Shown piece by piece: positions 16,603 through 27,184 of a stretch of DNA of 64,000 nt. The position numbers and the translations under genes were made by a program. Each line of letters begins with the position of its first letter. Within the stretch, counting starts at the first letter, position 1. The notes beneath the pieces are model-generated. The model was given only the letters and a program-made list of their open reading frames with translations, was not told the origin of the DNA and ran no database searches. Source of the stretch: Streptomyces chromofuscus (GTDB lineage: Bacteria; Actinomycetota; Actinomycetes; Streptomycetales; Streptomycetaceae); the NCBI RefSeq assembly GCF_015160875.1, contig NZ_CP063374.1, forward strand, positions 7,071,501-7,135,500. The letters are read 5' to 3'.

Positions 16603-16721
16603 TCACTATCGGTCGAATAGCCCTCGCGTAGTCGCCGGCCGGTGCCGCGGATTCGTGCGCACCGGCCGACGGCGGACCCACAGCAGACGCACCACTTGCA
16701 GCACTGCACGAAGGGGAAGCC

Positions 16722-18731
16722 ATGACAGCGACGACCGACGGAAGCACCGGGGCCCTGCCGCCCCGCGCTGCCGCGGCCAGCGAAACCGACAGCACCACCC
16801 CGGTGGCGGCCGGGGTCCACGAAGCCGCCGTACACGCCGTCCGGCGCGCCACCGACTTCCTGCTGTCCCGGCAGGACGCCGAGGGCTGGTGGAAGGGCGA
16901 CCTGGAGACGAACGTCACCATGGACGCCGAGGACCTTCTGCTCCGCCAGTTCCTGGGCATCCGCGAGGAGTCGACGACCCTGGCCGCCGCCCTCTTCATC
17001 CGCGGCGAGCAACGCGAGGACGGCACCTGGGCCACCTTCCACGGCGGACCCGGCGAACTCTCCACCACCATCGAGGCGTACGTCGCCCTGCGCCTGGCCG
17101 GTGACGCGCCGGACGCGCCGCACATGGCGAAGGCGGCGGAGTGGATCCGCGCCCAGGGCGGCATCGCGGCCTCCCGGGTCTTCACCCGCATCTGGCTCGC
17201 CCTGTTCGGCTGGTGGAAGTGGGAGGACCTGCCCGAACTGCCTCCGGAACTCATCTACTTCCCGAAGTGGATGCCGCTCAACATCTACGACTTCGGGTGC
17301 TGGGCCCGGCAGACGATCGTCCCGCTGACCATCGTCTCCGCCAAACGCCCGGTGCGGCCCGCGCCGTTCCCGCTGGACGAACTGCACACCGACCCCGACC
17401 ACCCCAACCCGGTGAAGCCACTGGCCCCGGCCGCGACGTGGGACGGCGCCTTCCAGCGGCTCGACAAGGGCCTGCACGCCCTGCGCAAGGTCGTGCCGAG
17501 GAAGCTGCGCCGCGCGGCGATGCGGTCGGCCGCGCGCTGGATCATCGAGCGGCAGGAGAACGACGGCTGCTGGGGCGGCATCCAGCCGCCGGCCGTGTAC
17601 TCGCTCATCGCCCTGCACCTGCTGGGCTACGACCTGCGGCACCCCGTGATGCGCGCCGGGCTGGAGTCCCTCGACCGGTACGCCGTCCAGCGCGGGGACG
17701 GAGCCCGGATGATCGAGGCCTGCCAGTCGCCGGTGTGGGACACCTGCCTGGCGACCGTCGCGCTCGTCGACGCGGGGGTCCCCGCCGACCATCCGCAGCT
17801 GGTGAAGGCGGCCGACTGGATGCTGGGGGAGCAGGTCGTGCGGCCCGGCGACTGGTCCGTGCGCCGCCCCGGACTGACGCCGGGCGGCTGGGCGTTCGAG
17901 TTCCACAACGACAACTACCCCGACATCGACGACACCGCCGAGGTCGTCCTCGCGCTGCGTCGTGTGAAACACCACGATCCCGAGCGGGTGGAGAAGGCCA
18001 TCGCACGCGGGGTGCGCTGGAACCTCGGCATGCAGTCGAAGGACGGCGCCTGGGGTGCCTTCGACGTCGACAACACGAGCCCCTTCCCCAACCGGCTGCC
18101 CTTCTGCGACTTCGGCGAGGTCATCGACCCGCCGTCCGCCGACGTGACCGCGCACGTGGTGGAGATGCTCGCGGTGGAGGGCCTCGCCCACGACCCGCGC
18201 ACCCGGCGCGGCATCGAGTGGCTGCTCGCCGAACAGGAGCCCAACGGCTCGTGGTTCGGACGCTGGGGCGTCAACTACATCTACGGCACGGGATCGGTGG
18301 TGCCCGCGCTCACCACCGCCGGACTGCCCGCCTCGCATCCGGCGATCCGGCGTGCGGTCGCCTGGCTGGAGAGCGTGCAGAACGACGACGGCGGCTGGGG
18401 CGAGGACCTGCGCTCCTACCGGCACGTCAAGGAGTGGAGCGGCCGAGGCGCCTCCACCGCCTCACAGACCGCCTGGGCGCTGATGGCGCTGCTGGCGGCG
18501 GGGGAGCGGGACTCCAAGGCGGTCGAACGCGGCATCGAGTGGCTGGCCGCGACCCAGCGGGAGGACGGCTCCTGGGACGAGGTGTACTTCACGGGGACGG
18601 GCTTCCCGTGGGACTTCTCGATCAACTACCACCTCTACCGGCAGGTCTTCCCGCTCACCGCGCTGGGGCGGTACGTGCACGGTGAGCCGTTCGCCCCGAC
18701 GTCGCTCGCCGAGGCCAAGGTGGCCGGATGA
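16722..18731 (+). CDS. shc: Squalene-hopene cyclase
   Basis: A 669-residue monotopic membrane cyclase that folds squalene into pentacyclic hopene. The protonating motif D401-I-D403-D404 (PDIDDTAEV) is intact. Many QW repeats are visible, such as QDAEGWWKGDLE, QENDGCWGGIQP, QSKDGAWGAFD, QNDDGGWGED and QREDGSWDEVYF. WGVNYIYGTG and FPWDFSINYHLYR are typical of the bacterial enzyme. ATG 16722 has AAGGGGAAG in front. The gene overlaps hpnG by four bases. Length and motif order match functional family members, so it should be active. Confidence 0.97.
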   Translation: MTATTDGSTGALPPRAAAASETDSTTPVAAGVHEAAVHAVRRATDFLLSRQDAEGWWKGDLETNVTMDAEDLLLRQFLGIREESTTLAAALFIRGEQREDGTWATFHGGPGELSTTIEAYVALRLAGDAPDAPHMAKAAEWIRAQGGIAASRVFTRIWLALFGWWKWEDLPELPPELIYFPKWMPLNIYDFGCWARQTIVPLTIVSAKRPVRPAPFPLDELHTDPDHPNPVKPLAPAATWDGAFQRLDKGLHALRKVVPRKLRRAAMRSAARWIIERQENDGCWGGIQPPAVYSLIALHLLGYDLRHPVMRAGLESLDRYAVQRGDGARMIEACQSPVWDTCLATVALVDAGVPADHPQLVKAADWMLGEQVVRPGDWSVRRPGLTPGGWAFEFHNDNYPDIDDTAEVVLALRRVKHHDPERVEKAIARGVRWNLGMQSKDGAWGAFDVDNTSPFPNRLPFCDFGEVIDPPSADVTAHVVEMLAVEGLAHDPRTRRGIEWLLAEQEPNGSWFGRWGVNYIYGTGSVVPALTTAGLPASHPAIRRAVAWLESVQNDDGGWGEDLRSYRHVKEWSGRGASTASQTAWALMALLAAGERDSKAVERGIEWLAATQREDGSWDEVYFTGTGFPWDFSINYHLYRQVFPLTALGRYVHGEPFAPTSLAEAKVAG

Positions 18732-19369
18732 GCTCGCCCGCCGCGCCGGCGCCGCTGCTGATCGCCTGCGCGCTCGGCATCGAGCGGCTGGCGCTGCGGC
18801 TGGGCGAACGTCACGCCGCCTGCGGGCCGGTGACCGTGCTGCGCACGGGCATGGGACCCGGCGCGGCCGAGCGCTCCGTCGCGCGGGCGCTGGCCGACCC
18901 GGCGCTCGCCGGAGCCGCCGTGCTCGCCACCGGCTTCTGCGCGGGGCTGGCGCCCGGCATGCACCCCGGCGACCTCGTGGTCGCCGAGGAGACCCGGGAC
19001 CCGCGCGGCAGCACGCCCTGCGTGGGCACCGAACTGCTCGTCAGGGAACTCACGCGTGCGGCGCCCGGCCGCACGGTCCACACCGGCCCGGTCACCGGCT
19101 CCGACCACGTCGTACGCGGTCAGGAGCGGGCCGACCTGCTGGCCACCGGCGCGATCGCGGCCGACATGGAGTCGGCCGCAACGCTTCTGAGCGCCGGGCG
19201 CACAGGAGCACGTCCGGTTGCGGCCGTCCGGGTGGTCGTGGACGCTCCGGAACATGAACTCGTCCGTATCGGCACGGTGCGCGGTGGAATATCGGCTTTC
19301 CGCGTCCTTCGTTCCATTCTTCCCGCATTCTTTGAATGGCACCGTAATGTGCTGCTCCCCAGGAGGTGA
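18728..19369 (+). CDS. hpnG: Adenosylhopane nucleosidase HpnG
   Basis: A 213-residue protein of the nucleoside phosphorylase / MTA-SAH nucleosidase fold. It removes adenine from adenosylhopane to give (phospho)ribosylhopane. It shows GMGPGAAERSV near residues 40-50, VLATGFCAGL, TGSDHVV and the family Glu in AADMESAA (E148), which binds the ribose. It starts in an ATGA overlap with shc. The next gene, hpnH, makes its substrate, so the gene order runs against the reaction order. Confidence 0.92.
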   Translation: MSSPAAPAPLLIACALGIERLALRLGERHAACGPVTVLRTGMGPGAAERSVARALADPALAGAAVLATGFCAGLAPGMHPGDLVVAEETRDPRGSTPCVGTELLVRELTRAAPGRTVHTGPVTGSDHVVRGQERADLLATGAIAADMESAATLLSAGRTGARPVAAVRVVVDAPEHELVRIGTVRGGISAFRVLRSILPAFFEWHRNVLLPRR

Positions 19370-19374
19370 GCCCG

Positions 19375-20397
19375 ATGGCCATGCCGCTGCGCCAGTCCAT
19401 CAAGGTCGCTACATACTTGGCCGAACAGAAGCTCCGCCGGCGGGACAAGTTCCCGCTCATCGTCGAGCTGGAGCCGCTCTTCGCCTGCAACCTGAAGTGC
19501 GAGGGCTGCGGCAAGATCCAGCACCCCGCAGGGGTCCTGAAGCAGCGCATGCCGGTGGCGCAGGCCGTGGGAGCGGTCCTGGAGTCCGGTGCGCCGATGG
19601 TGTCGATCGCGGGCGGCGAGCCGCTGATGCATCCTCAGATCGACGAGATCGTGCGCCAGTTGGTGGCCAGGCGGAAGTACGTCTTCCTGTGCACCAACGC
19701 CATGCTGCTGCGCAAGAAGATGGACAAGTTCCAGCCCTCCCCGTACTTCGCCTTCGCCGTGCACATCGACGGCCTGCGGGAGAGGCACGACGAGTCGGTC
19801 GCCAAGGAGGGCGTGTTCGACGAGGCGGTGGCGGCCATCAAGGAGGCCAAGCGGCGCGGCTTCCGGGTCACCACGAACTCCACCTTCTTCAACACGGACA
19901 CCCCGCAGACCGTCATCGAGGTGCTCAACTACCTCAACGACGACCTCAAGGTCGACGAGATGATGATCTCGCCCGCCTACGCCTACGAGAAGGCGCCCGA
20001 CCAGGAGCACTTCCTGGGCGTGGAGCAGACCCGCGAGCTGTTCAGGAAGGCCTTCGCGGGCGGCAACCGGCGCCGCTGGCGGCTCAACCACTCGCCGCTC
20101 TTCCTGGACTTCCTGGAGGGCCGGGTCGACTTCCCGTGCACCGCCTGGGCCATCCCCAACTACTCGCTCTTCGGCTGGCAGCGCCCCTGCTACCTGATGA
20201 GCGACGGGTACGTGCCGACGTACCGCGAACTGGTCGAGGAGACCGACTGGGACAGGTACGGCCGGGGCAAGGACCCGCGCTGCGCCAACTGCATGGCGCA
20301 CTGCGGCTACGAGCCCACCGCCGTGCTCGCCACCATGGGGTCGCTGAAGGAGTCCCTGCGCGCCATGCGCGAGACGGTCTCCGGAAACCGGGAGTGA
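19375..20397 (+). CDS. hpnH: Adenosyl-hopene transferase HpnH, radical SAM
   Basis: A 340-residue radical SAM enzyme that couples the 5'-deoxyadenosyl radical to hopene, giving adenosylhopane. The iron-sulfur motif C38-x3-C42-x2-C45 lies in CNLKCEGCG. SIAGGEPLMHP is the SAM-binding GGE strand. The C-terminal cluster of Cys (CTAWAIPNYS, DPRCANCMAHCGYEP) is typical of HpnH and its SPASM-like end. The ATG at 19375 follows a perfect AGGAGGTGA by five bases, so the in-frame GTG at 19366, inside that site, is rejected. Confidence 0.96.
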   Translation: MAMPLRQSIKVATYLAEQKLRRRDKFPLIVELEPLFACNLKCEGCGKIQHPAGVLKQRMPVAQAVGAVLESGAPMVSIAGGEPLMHPQIDEIVRQLVARRKYVFLCTNAMLLRKKMDKFQPSPYFAFAVHIDGLRERHDESVAKEGVFDEAVAAIKEAKRRGFRVTTNSTFFNTDTPQTVIEVLNYLNDDLKVDEMMISPAYAYEKAPDQEHFLGVEQTRELFRKAFAGGNRRRWRLNHSPLFLDFLEGRVDFPCTAWAIPNYSLFGWQRPCYLMSDGYVPTYRELVEETDWDRYGRGKDPRCANCMAHCGYEPTAVLATMGSLKESLRAMRETVSGNRE

Positions 20398-20401
20398 CGC
20401 C

Positions 20402-21577
<1,176 letters not shown>

Positions 21578-21608
21578 CGCAAGGCACGGACCGAGAGGGG
21601 GCCCGAGC

Positions 21609-23564
21609 GTGTCGATTCTTGAGAGCATCCGGGGACCACGCGACCTGAAGGCGCTGTCCGAGGCGCAACTTGGCGAGCTGTCCGAAGAGATCAGGGAGTT
21701 CCTGGTGCACGCGGTCGCCAGAACCGGCGGCCATCTCGGGCCCAATCTGGGCGTGGTGGAACTGTCCATCGCCCTCCACCGGGTCTTCGAGTCACCGGTC
21801 GACCGCATCCTGTGGGATACCGGCCATCAGAGCTACGTGCACAAAATGCTGACGGGGCGCCAGGACTTCTCCAAGCTGCGCGGCAAGGGCGGTCTGTCCG
21901 GCTATCCCTCGCGCGAGGAGTCCGAGCACGACGTCATCGAGAACAGCCACGCCTCCACCGCGCTCGGCTGGGCCGACGGGCTCGCCAAGGCCCGCCAGGT
22001 GCAGGGGGAGAAGGGCCATGTCGTCGCGGTGATCGGCGACGGCGCGCTGACCGGCGGGATGGCCTGGGAGGCGCTGAACAACATCGCGGCCGCCAAGGAC
22101 CGGCCGCTGATCATCGTCGTCAACGACAACGAGCGCTCGTACGCCCCCACCATCGGCGGCCTCGCCAACCACCTCGCGGCGCTGCGCACCACCGACTCCT
22201 ACGAGAGGGTGCTGGCCTGGGGGAAGGACGTCCTGCTCAGCACGCCGGTCGTCGGGCACACGGTGTACGAGGCGCTGCACGGCGCCAAGAAGGGCTTCAA
22301 GGACGCCTTCGCGCCGCAGGGGATGTTCGAGGACCTGGGCCTGAAGTACGTCGGGCCGATCGACGGGCACGACGTGCGGGCCGTGGAGTCGGCGCTGCGG
22401 CGCGCGAAACGCTTCCACGGGCCGGTGCTGGTGCACTGCCTCACCGTCAAGGGCCGCGGCTACGAGCCCGCCCTCGCGCACGAGGAGGACCACTTCCACA
22501 CCGTCGGCGTGATGGACCCGCTGACCTGCGAGCCGCTGGCGCCCTCGGGCGGACCGTCCTGGACCTCGGTGTTCGGGGACGAACTGGTGCGGATCGGTGA
22601 GGAGCGGGAGGACGTCGTGGCCATCACGGCGGCCATGCTGCACCCGGTGGGCCTCGGCCCGTTCGCCGAGCGGTTCCCCGACCGGGTGTGGGACGTCGGT
22701 ATCGCCGAGCAGCACGCGGCCGTCTCGGCGGCCGGCCTCGCGACCGGGGGACTGCACCCGGTCGTCGCCGTCTACGCCACCTTCCTCAACCGCGCCTTCG
22801 ACCAACTTCTGATGGACGTCGCGCTGCACCGCTGCGGGGTGACGTTCGTCCTGGACCGGGCCGGGGTGACCGGCGTCGACGGTCCCTCGCACAACGGTAT
22901 GTGGGACATGTCGATCCTCCAGGTCGTGCCCGGGCTGCGGATCGCGGCGCCGCGGGACGCCGACCAGCTGCGGGCGCAGCTGCGCGAGGCGGTCGCCGTC
23001 GACGACGCGCCCACGCTGGTGCGCTTCCCGAAGGAGTCCGTGGGCCCGCGCGTCCCGGCGATCGACCGGGTGGGCGGCATCGACGTGCTGCACCGGAGCG
23101 AGGCGCCCGAGGTGCTGCTCGTCGCGGTCGGGGTGATGGCACCGGTGTGCCTGCAGGCCGCCGAACTGCTGCGGGCCCGGGGCATCGGGTGCACGGTGGT
23201 GGACCCGCGGTGGGTCAAGCCCGTCGATCCCGCGCTGCCCGGTCTGGCCGCCGGGCACCGGCTGGTGGCCGTGGTCGAGGACAACAGCCGGGCGGCGGGG
23301 GTGGGCGCCGCCGTGGCGCTGGCGCTGAGTGATGCCGACGTGGATGTGCCGGTACGGCGGTTCGGCATTCCGGAGCAGTTCCTGGCGCACGCCAAGCGGG
23401 CCGAGGTGCTGGCCGACATCGGCCTCACCGCCGTCGAGATCGCCGGGCGGATCAGCGCGAGCCTGGCCGTGCAGGCGGAACCGTCCCGCGAGACCGTTGT
23501 GCCGGGACAGTCGTCCAAGGAGACCGTCGCCGGGAAACCGCTGTCCGAGGAGAGCCACCCATGA
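21609..23564 (+). CDS. dxs: 1-Deoxy-D-xylulose-5-phosphate synthase
   Basis: A 651-residue thiamine-diphosphate transketolase-type enzyme, the entry step of the MEP pathway (pyruvate plus glyceraldehyde 3-phosphate). It has HQSYVHKMLTGR, the ThDP motif GDGALTGGMAWEALNN at about residues 144-159, and the central EQHAAVSAAGLA with the catalytic Glu. DRAGVTGVDGPSHNGMWD and DPRWVKPVD lie in the C-terminal half. The last 40 residues are a variable tail. GTG 21609 is the start. It overlaps hpnO by four bases. As with ispG, this is likely an extra copy for hopanoids. Confidence 0.96.
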   Translation: MSILESIRGPRDLKALSEAQLGELSEEIREFLVHAVARTGGHLGPNLGVVELSIALHRVFESPVDRILWDTGHQSYVHKMLTGRQDFSKLRGKGGLSGYPSREESEHDVIENSHASTALGWADGLAKARQVQGEKGHVVAVIGDGALTGGMAWEALNNIAAAKDRPLIIVVNDNERSYAPTIGGLANHLAALRTTDSYERVLAWGKDVLLSTPVVGHTVYEALHGAKKGFKDAFAPQGMFEDLGLKYVGPIDGHDVRAVESALRRAKRFHGPVLVHCLTVKGRGYEPALAHEEDHFHTVGVMDPLTCEPLAPSGGPSWTSVFGDELVRIGEEREDVVAITAAMLHPVGLGPFAERFPDRVWDVGIAEQHAAVSAAGLATGGLHPVVAVYATFLNRAFDQLLMDVALHRCGVTFVLDRAGVTGVDGPSHNGMWDMSILQVVPGLRIAAPRDADQLRAQLREAVAVDDAPTLVRFPKESVGPRVPAIDRVGGIDVLHRSEAPEVLLVAVGVMAPVCLQAAELLRARGIGCTVVDPRWVKPVDPALPGLAAGHRLVAVVEDNSRAAGVGAAVALALSDADVDVPVRRFGIPEQFLAHAKRAEVLADIGLTAVEIAGRISASLAVQAEPSRETVVPGQSSKETVAGKPLSEESHP

Positions 23565-24982
23565 CCACCGCCGAATCCGCGTCCCCGCCCTCGCCGTCCG
23601 ACGGCGGGTTCGACCTCGGCGCGCTGCTCGCCGAGCGCGGAGCCGAGCGCTACGAGCTGCACGCCCGGTACCTCAACCACCAGTTGCCGCGCATGCTGCA
23701 CACCATCGGCTTCGACAAGGTGTACGAGCGGGCCGAGGGCGCCTACTTCTGGGACGCGGACGGCAACGACTACCTGGACATGCTCGCCGGGTTCGGGGTG
23801 ATGGGCCTGGGCCGCCACCACCCCGTCGTCCGCAAGGCGCTGCACGACGTCCTGGACGCCCGGCTCGCCGACCTCACCCGGTTCGACTGCCAGCCGCTGC
23901 CCGGGCTGCTGGCCGAACGGCTGCTCGCGCACAGCCCTCACCTGGACCGTGTGTTCTTCGGCAACAGCGGCACCGAGGCCGTGGAGACGGCACTGAAGTT
24001 CGCCCGGTTCGTCACCGGCAGACCCAGGATCCTCTACTGCGCGCACGCCTTCCACGGCCTGACGACCGGCTCGCTGTCCGTGAACGGCGAGGCCGGCTTC
24101 CGGGACGGCTTCGACCCGCTGCTGCCCGACACGGCCGTACCGCTGGGCGATCTCGACGCTCTGGCGCGGGAGGTGAAGAAGGGCGACGTCGCCGCGCTGA
24201 TCGTGGAGCCGATCCAGGGCAAGGGCGTGCACGAGGCCCCGTCCGGCTATCTGCGGGCCGCGCAGGAGCTGCTGCACCGGCACAAGGCGCTGCTCATCGC
24301 GGACGAAGTGCAGACGGGCCTCGGCCGCACCGGCGACTTCTACGCCTACCAGCACGAGGAGGGCGTCGAGCCGGACCTGGTCTGCGTGGCGAAGGCGCTG
24401 TCCGGCGGATATGTGCCGGTGGGCGCCACACTCGGCAAGGACTGGATCTTCAAGAAGGTCTACTCGTCCATGGACCGGGTGCTGGTCCACTCGGCCAGCT
24501 TCGGGTCCAACGCCCAGGCCATGGCGGCCGGCCTGGCGGTGCTGTCCGTCATGGCGGACGAGCGGATCGTCGCGAACGCCCGGGCCACGGGCGAACTGCT
24601 CAGGTCCCGGCTCGCCGCGCTGATCGACAAGTACGAGATGCTCGCCGACGTGCGCGGCCGTGGGCTGATGATCGGCATCGAGTTCGGGCGGCCCCGGTCG
24701 CTGAAGCTGCGCAGCCGCTGGGCCATGCTGCAGGCCGCCCGCAAGGGGCTGTTCGCGCAGATGGTCGTCGTACCGCTGCTCCAGCGGCACCGGATCCTCA
24801 CCCAGGTCTCCGGCGACCACCTGGAGGTGATCAAACTGATTCCGCCGCTGATCGTCGGGGAGCGGGAGGTGGACCGGTTCGTGGACGCCTTCACGGCCGT
24901 GATGGACGACGCGCACAGCAGCGGTGGACTGGTGTGGGACTTCGGCAGGACCCTCGTGAAGCAGGCGGTGGCCCACCGCTGA
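23561..24982 (+). CDS. hpnO: Class III aminotransferase HpnO (aminobacteriohopanetriol formation)
   Basis: A 473-residue PLP-dependent aminotransferase of the ornithine/acetylornithine type. The cofactor lysine is K278 in CVAKALSGGYVPVGA; the PLP-binding Asp lies in LIADEVQTGLGRTG. NSGTEAVETALKFAR binds the phosphate. In hopanoid clusters this protein aminates the C35 carbon to give aminobacteriohopanetriol. It shares a four-base overlap with dxs and is the last biosynthetic gene of the run that began at hpnC. Confidence 0.94.
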   Translation: MTTAESASPPSPSDGGFDLGALLAERGAERYELHARYLNHQLPRMLHTIGFDKVYERAEGAYFWDADGNDYLDMLAGFGVMGLGRHHPVVRKALHDVLDARLADLTRFDCQPLPGLLAERLLAHSPHLDRVFFGNSGTEAVETALKFARFVTGRPRILYCAHAFHGLTTGSLSVNGEAGFRDGFDPLLPDTAVPLGDLDALAREVKKGDVAALIVEPIQGKGVHEAPSGYLRAAQELLHRHKALLIADEVQTGLGRTGDFYAYQHEEGVEPDLVCVAKALSGGYVPVGATLGKDWIFKKVYSSMDRVLVHSASFGSNAQAMAAGLAVLSVMADERIVANARATGELLRSRLAALIDKYEMLADVRGRGLMIGIEFGRPRSLKLRSRWAMLQAARKGLFAQMVVVPLLQRHRILTQVSGDHLEVIKLIPPLIVGEREVDRFVDAFTAVMDDAHSSGGLVWDFGRTLVKQAVAHR

Positions 24983-25003
24983 CTGGCGCACGCGACGGCA
25001 GGG

Positions 25004-25040
25004 TTTGCCTCACAGGCAAGAAATTTGCCTGAGGGGCAAG
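25004..25040. promoter_or_regulatory. Tandem palindromic operator upstream of the XRE-cupin regulator
   Basis: Two near-identical 17-base units, TTTGCCTCACAGGCAAG and TTTGCCTGAGGGGCAAG, lie side by side with their centres exactly 20 bp apart. Each is an inverted repeat TTGCC-n5-GGCAA. They sit 20-56 bp before the regulator start. Two helical turns of spacing suggests a pair of dimers on one DNA face, most simply an autoregulatory site. Confidence 0.7.
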
Positions 25041-25059
25041 CATCCGGCTGAATGGAGGC

Positions 25060-25680
25060 ATGAGCTCCTCCTCCGAGCCCGGGGACGAGACGGCCGGCGG
25101 CCTGCCGGTGCTCGCCCCGCGACTCCGCGACCTGCGCCGCCGAGCCTCCCTCACCCTGGAGGCCGCCGCGCGTGCCGCCGGGCTGTCGCCCGCCCATCTG
25201 TCCCGGCTGGAGACGGGACAGCGTCAGCCCTCGCTGCCGATGCTGCTGGCGCTCGCCCGTGTCTACGGTACGACTGTCTCGGCGCTGCTCGGCGAGACGG
25301 TCGGCGACCAGGACGCCGTCGTGCGCGCCGCCGACATGGAGCCGACCGGGGCGGGCGGCTGGACGTACTGGCAGGCCGGTGCCCCGGGGAGGGGCATGCA
25401 GGCGCTGCGGGTGCACGTGCCGTACGGCTCTCAGGGCGACATCGTGCGGGTGCATCCCGGTGAGGAGTGGCTGTACGTCCTGAGCGGGCGGCTGCGGCTG
25501 CGCCTCGGGGACGCCGCGCACCCGCTCGGCCCGGGCGACAGCGCCCACTTCGACTCACTGACCCCGCACCGCATCGCCGCCCTGGACCGGGGCGGGGTCG
25601 ACCTTCTCTTCGTCCACACCTTGTTGCAGAGCCCCACGGCCGCGCTGTGCCTCGGCCCCATCACGGGAGACACACCATGA
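25060..25680 (+). CDS. XRE-family transcriptional regulator with C-terminal cupin domain
   Basis: A 206-residue regulator. The helix-turn-helix of the XRE type spans about residues 22-75 (TLEAAARAAGLSPAHLSRLE, then QPSLPMLLALARVYGTTVSALLG). A cupin fold follows from about 110 to 190, with VHPGEEWLYVLSGRLRLRLG and LGPGDSAHFDSLTPHRI holding the candidate ligand-binding residues. Such proteins sense a small metabolite through the cupin. Its placement right after the hopanoid genes and next to a tandem palindrome suggests autoregulation and perhaps control of hpnO or neighbours. The GGAGG lies only one base before the ATG, which is unusually close. Confidence 0.92.
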   Translation: MSSSSEPGDETAGGLPVLAPRLRDLRRRASLTLEAAARAAGLSPAHLSRLETGQRQPSLPMLLALARVYGTTVSALLGETVGDQDAVVRAADMEPTGAGGWTYWQAGAPGRGMQALRVHVPYGSQGDIVRVHPGEEWLYVLSGRLRLRLGDAAHPLGPGDSAHFDSLTPHRIAALDRGGVDLLFVHTLLQSPTAALCLGPITGDTP

Positions 25681-25796
25681 GCGACATCGAGCAGAAGATT
25701 CCCCGGGCGATCTGGGTCCGGTTGTTCATCTACATCGTGGCGGGACACCTCTTCGCCGCGTTCCTCTACCTGCTGTTCGAGGTGGGAGCCAAGTAG
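25677..25796 (+). CDS. Small single-helix membrane protein (39 residues)
   Basis: An ATGA overlap with the regulator opens a 39-codon frame. The protein has a short charged start (SDIEQKIPRAIWVR) and one clear transmembrane helix (LFIYIVAGHLFAAFLYLLF), ending VGAK. From memory the pattern matches a conserved Streptomyces small family (DUF6126), but this cannot be checked here. Coupling to an XRE-cupin regulator suggests the two act together. It ends three bases before the convergent phosphatase stop. Confidence 0.75.
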   Translation: MSDIEQKIPRAIWVRLFIYIVAGHLFAAFLYLLFEVGAK

Positions 25797-25799
25797 GGA

Positions 25800-26597
25800 T
25801 CAGTCGAGCAGGCGCTCGCGCAGCCGCTCCCGGGTCTCGGGAGCGAGGCCCAGCCCCTGCCCCAGGTAGGCGTCGACACCGCCCCACGTCTCCTCGATGG
25901 TCTCCATCGCCGCCAGCAGGTACTCGGCCCGCGCGTCGAACAGCGGGTTGAGCAGCTCCATGACCTCGGGGGAGTAGGCCGATGCGGCGCTGCCGCTGCG
26001 GTGCACCTTGTAGCGGCGGTGCTTGGCGTTGGACTCCAGGTAGTCGGCGAGGATCGCCTCGTGCTCCACGCCCACCGCGAGCAGCGTGACAGCGATCGAC
26101 AGCCCTGCGCGGTCCTTGCCCGCCGCGCAGTGCATCAGCGCGGGGACGCTGTCCTCGGCGAGCGCGTGCAGCACCCGGGAGTGCTCGGCGGTGCGCTCCT
26201 TGATGATCGCGCGGTACGAGGTGATCATCCGGTCCGCGGCCCTGCCGTCCGCCAGGATCCCGCGCAGCTGCTCCACGTCCCCGTCCCGGACCATCTGCCA
26301 GAACTCGGCGCCGTCCGCCGGGTCCGTCAGGGGCAGGTTGACGTTGCGCACGCCCGGCAGCTCGACGTCCGGGCCCTCCAGCCTCTGGTCCGCGGCATTG
26401 CGGAAGTCGAAGATCGTGTGCAGCTCCAGGGAGGCGAGGAACGCGGCGTCCTCGGCCGTGGCGTGGGCGAGGTGACCGCTGCGGAACAGCACCCCGTGCC
26501 GTACCCGGCGCCCGTCCACGGTCGGCAGTCCGCCCACGTCGCGGAAGTTGCGCACTCCGGCCAGTTCGGGCTCGGTCGACGGCACCTGCTGCGTCAC
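25800..26597 (-). CDS. Protein tyrosine/serine phosphatase (DSP-like, PTP family)
   Basis: A 265-residue phosphatase with the Cys-phosphatase P-loop HCAAGKDRAG, where C is the nucleophile and R binds phosphate. The family start VRNFRDVGGLPTVDGRRVR, FRSGHLAHAT and TIFDFRNAAD (general acid region) precede it. The nearest families are bacterial PtpB/IphP-type enzymes. The start chosen is GTG 26597 behind GGGAGGGAG; a longer frame to 26690 exists. It is convergent with the small membrane protein gene. The target is unknown. Confidence 0.9.
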   Translation of the reverse strand: MTQQVPSTEPELAGVRNFRDVGGLPTVDGRRVRHGVLFRSGHLAHATAEDAAFLASLELHTIFDFRNAADQRLEGPDVELPGVRNVNLPLTDPADGAEFWQMVRDGDVEQLRGILADGRAADRMITSYRAIIKERTAEHSRVLHALAEDSVPALMHCAAGKDRAGLSIAVTLLAVGVEHEAILADYLESNAKHRRYKVHRSGSAASAYSPEVMELLNPLFDARAEYLLAAMETIEETWGGVDAYLGQGLGLAPETRERLRERLLD

Positions 26598-27184
26598 GGG
26601 GGCTCCCTCCCATCGGCCCCGTCGGCGCGGCTCGTCGACGGGCACGCCTTGACGATACGACACGGATTCCTCGGGCAATGAGTTGTCCACAGGCGGTCAC
26701 GGGGAGTTGAAGGAGTTGTCCGCAGGCATTGCCCCCCAGGTCCCGGACCCCGATCGTCCCCGCGCGTGAGCGGACTCCCGGAACCCGATCGAGGGAGTCC
26801 AGCACTTGACGTACGAAGAGGCATCAAATCGGACGTAAAGGGTCAATCGGCTCGACTATTGGCGAGCTCTGCAGAACGGCATCGATGCGGCTGTTTTCCT
26901 GCCGTGCCCCATCTAAGCCCTCTGTCTGAATTGGCCCTTTAGGCCGAACTCGCCTGGTTTCGCTGAAAGCTGGAGCAGGCTCAGTGAGCAGCGTCATATT
27001 CGTGACCGAGCGTCGCCTGGCAGGTGCACGTAATCCCTGAGGCTATCAAGGGCGTTTACGGAAAAGAGCGGCGCCGTAATACACGGAGTGTGACCGGAAT
27101 TCGGGTGAACGGATCACGAAAACGGCGTTCCTGCGGAACCTCTTGCTTGTCCCTTTGCGTCTTGCTCGCTTACGTTCCACACCG
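26598..27184. other. Gene-poor region upstream of the c-di-AMP riboswitch
   Basis: About 590 bp with no convincing reading frame. The section 26820-27180 is clearly less G+C-rich than its surroundings, as expected for promoter DNA. No specific operator or promoter pair stood out. Long 5' leaders are usual for genes under ydaO-type control, so at least one promoter for the M23 gene must lie here. Confidence 0.4.

Noticed and set aside
22772..24991. A 739-codon minus-strand frame opposite dxs and hpnO.
   Set aside because: Antisense shadow of two well-recognised enzymes; composition is His/Arg/Gln-rich and no family motif appears.
26820..27180. AT-richer stretch considered as a horizontally acquired segment or small RNA gene.
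   Set aside because: Lower GC is normal for a promoter and long leader; no folded RNA of known class apart from the riboswitch downstream is recognised.
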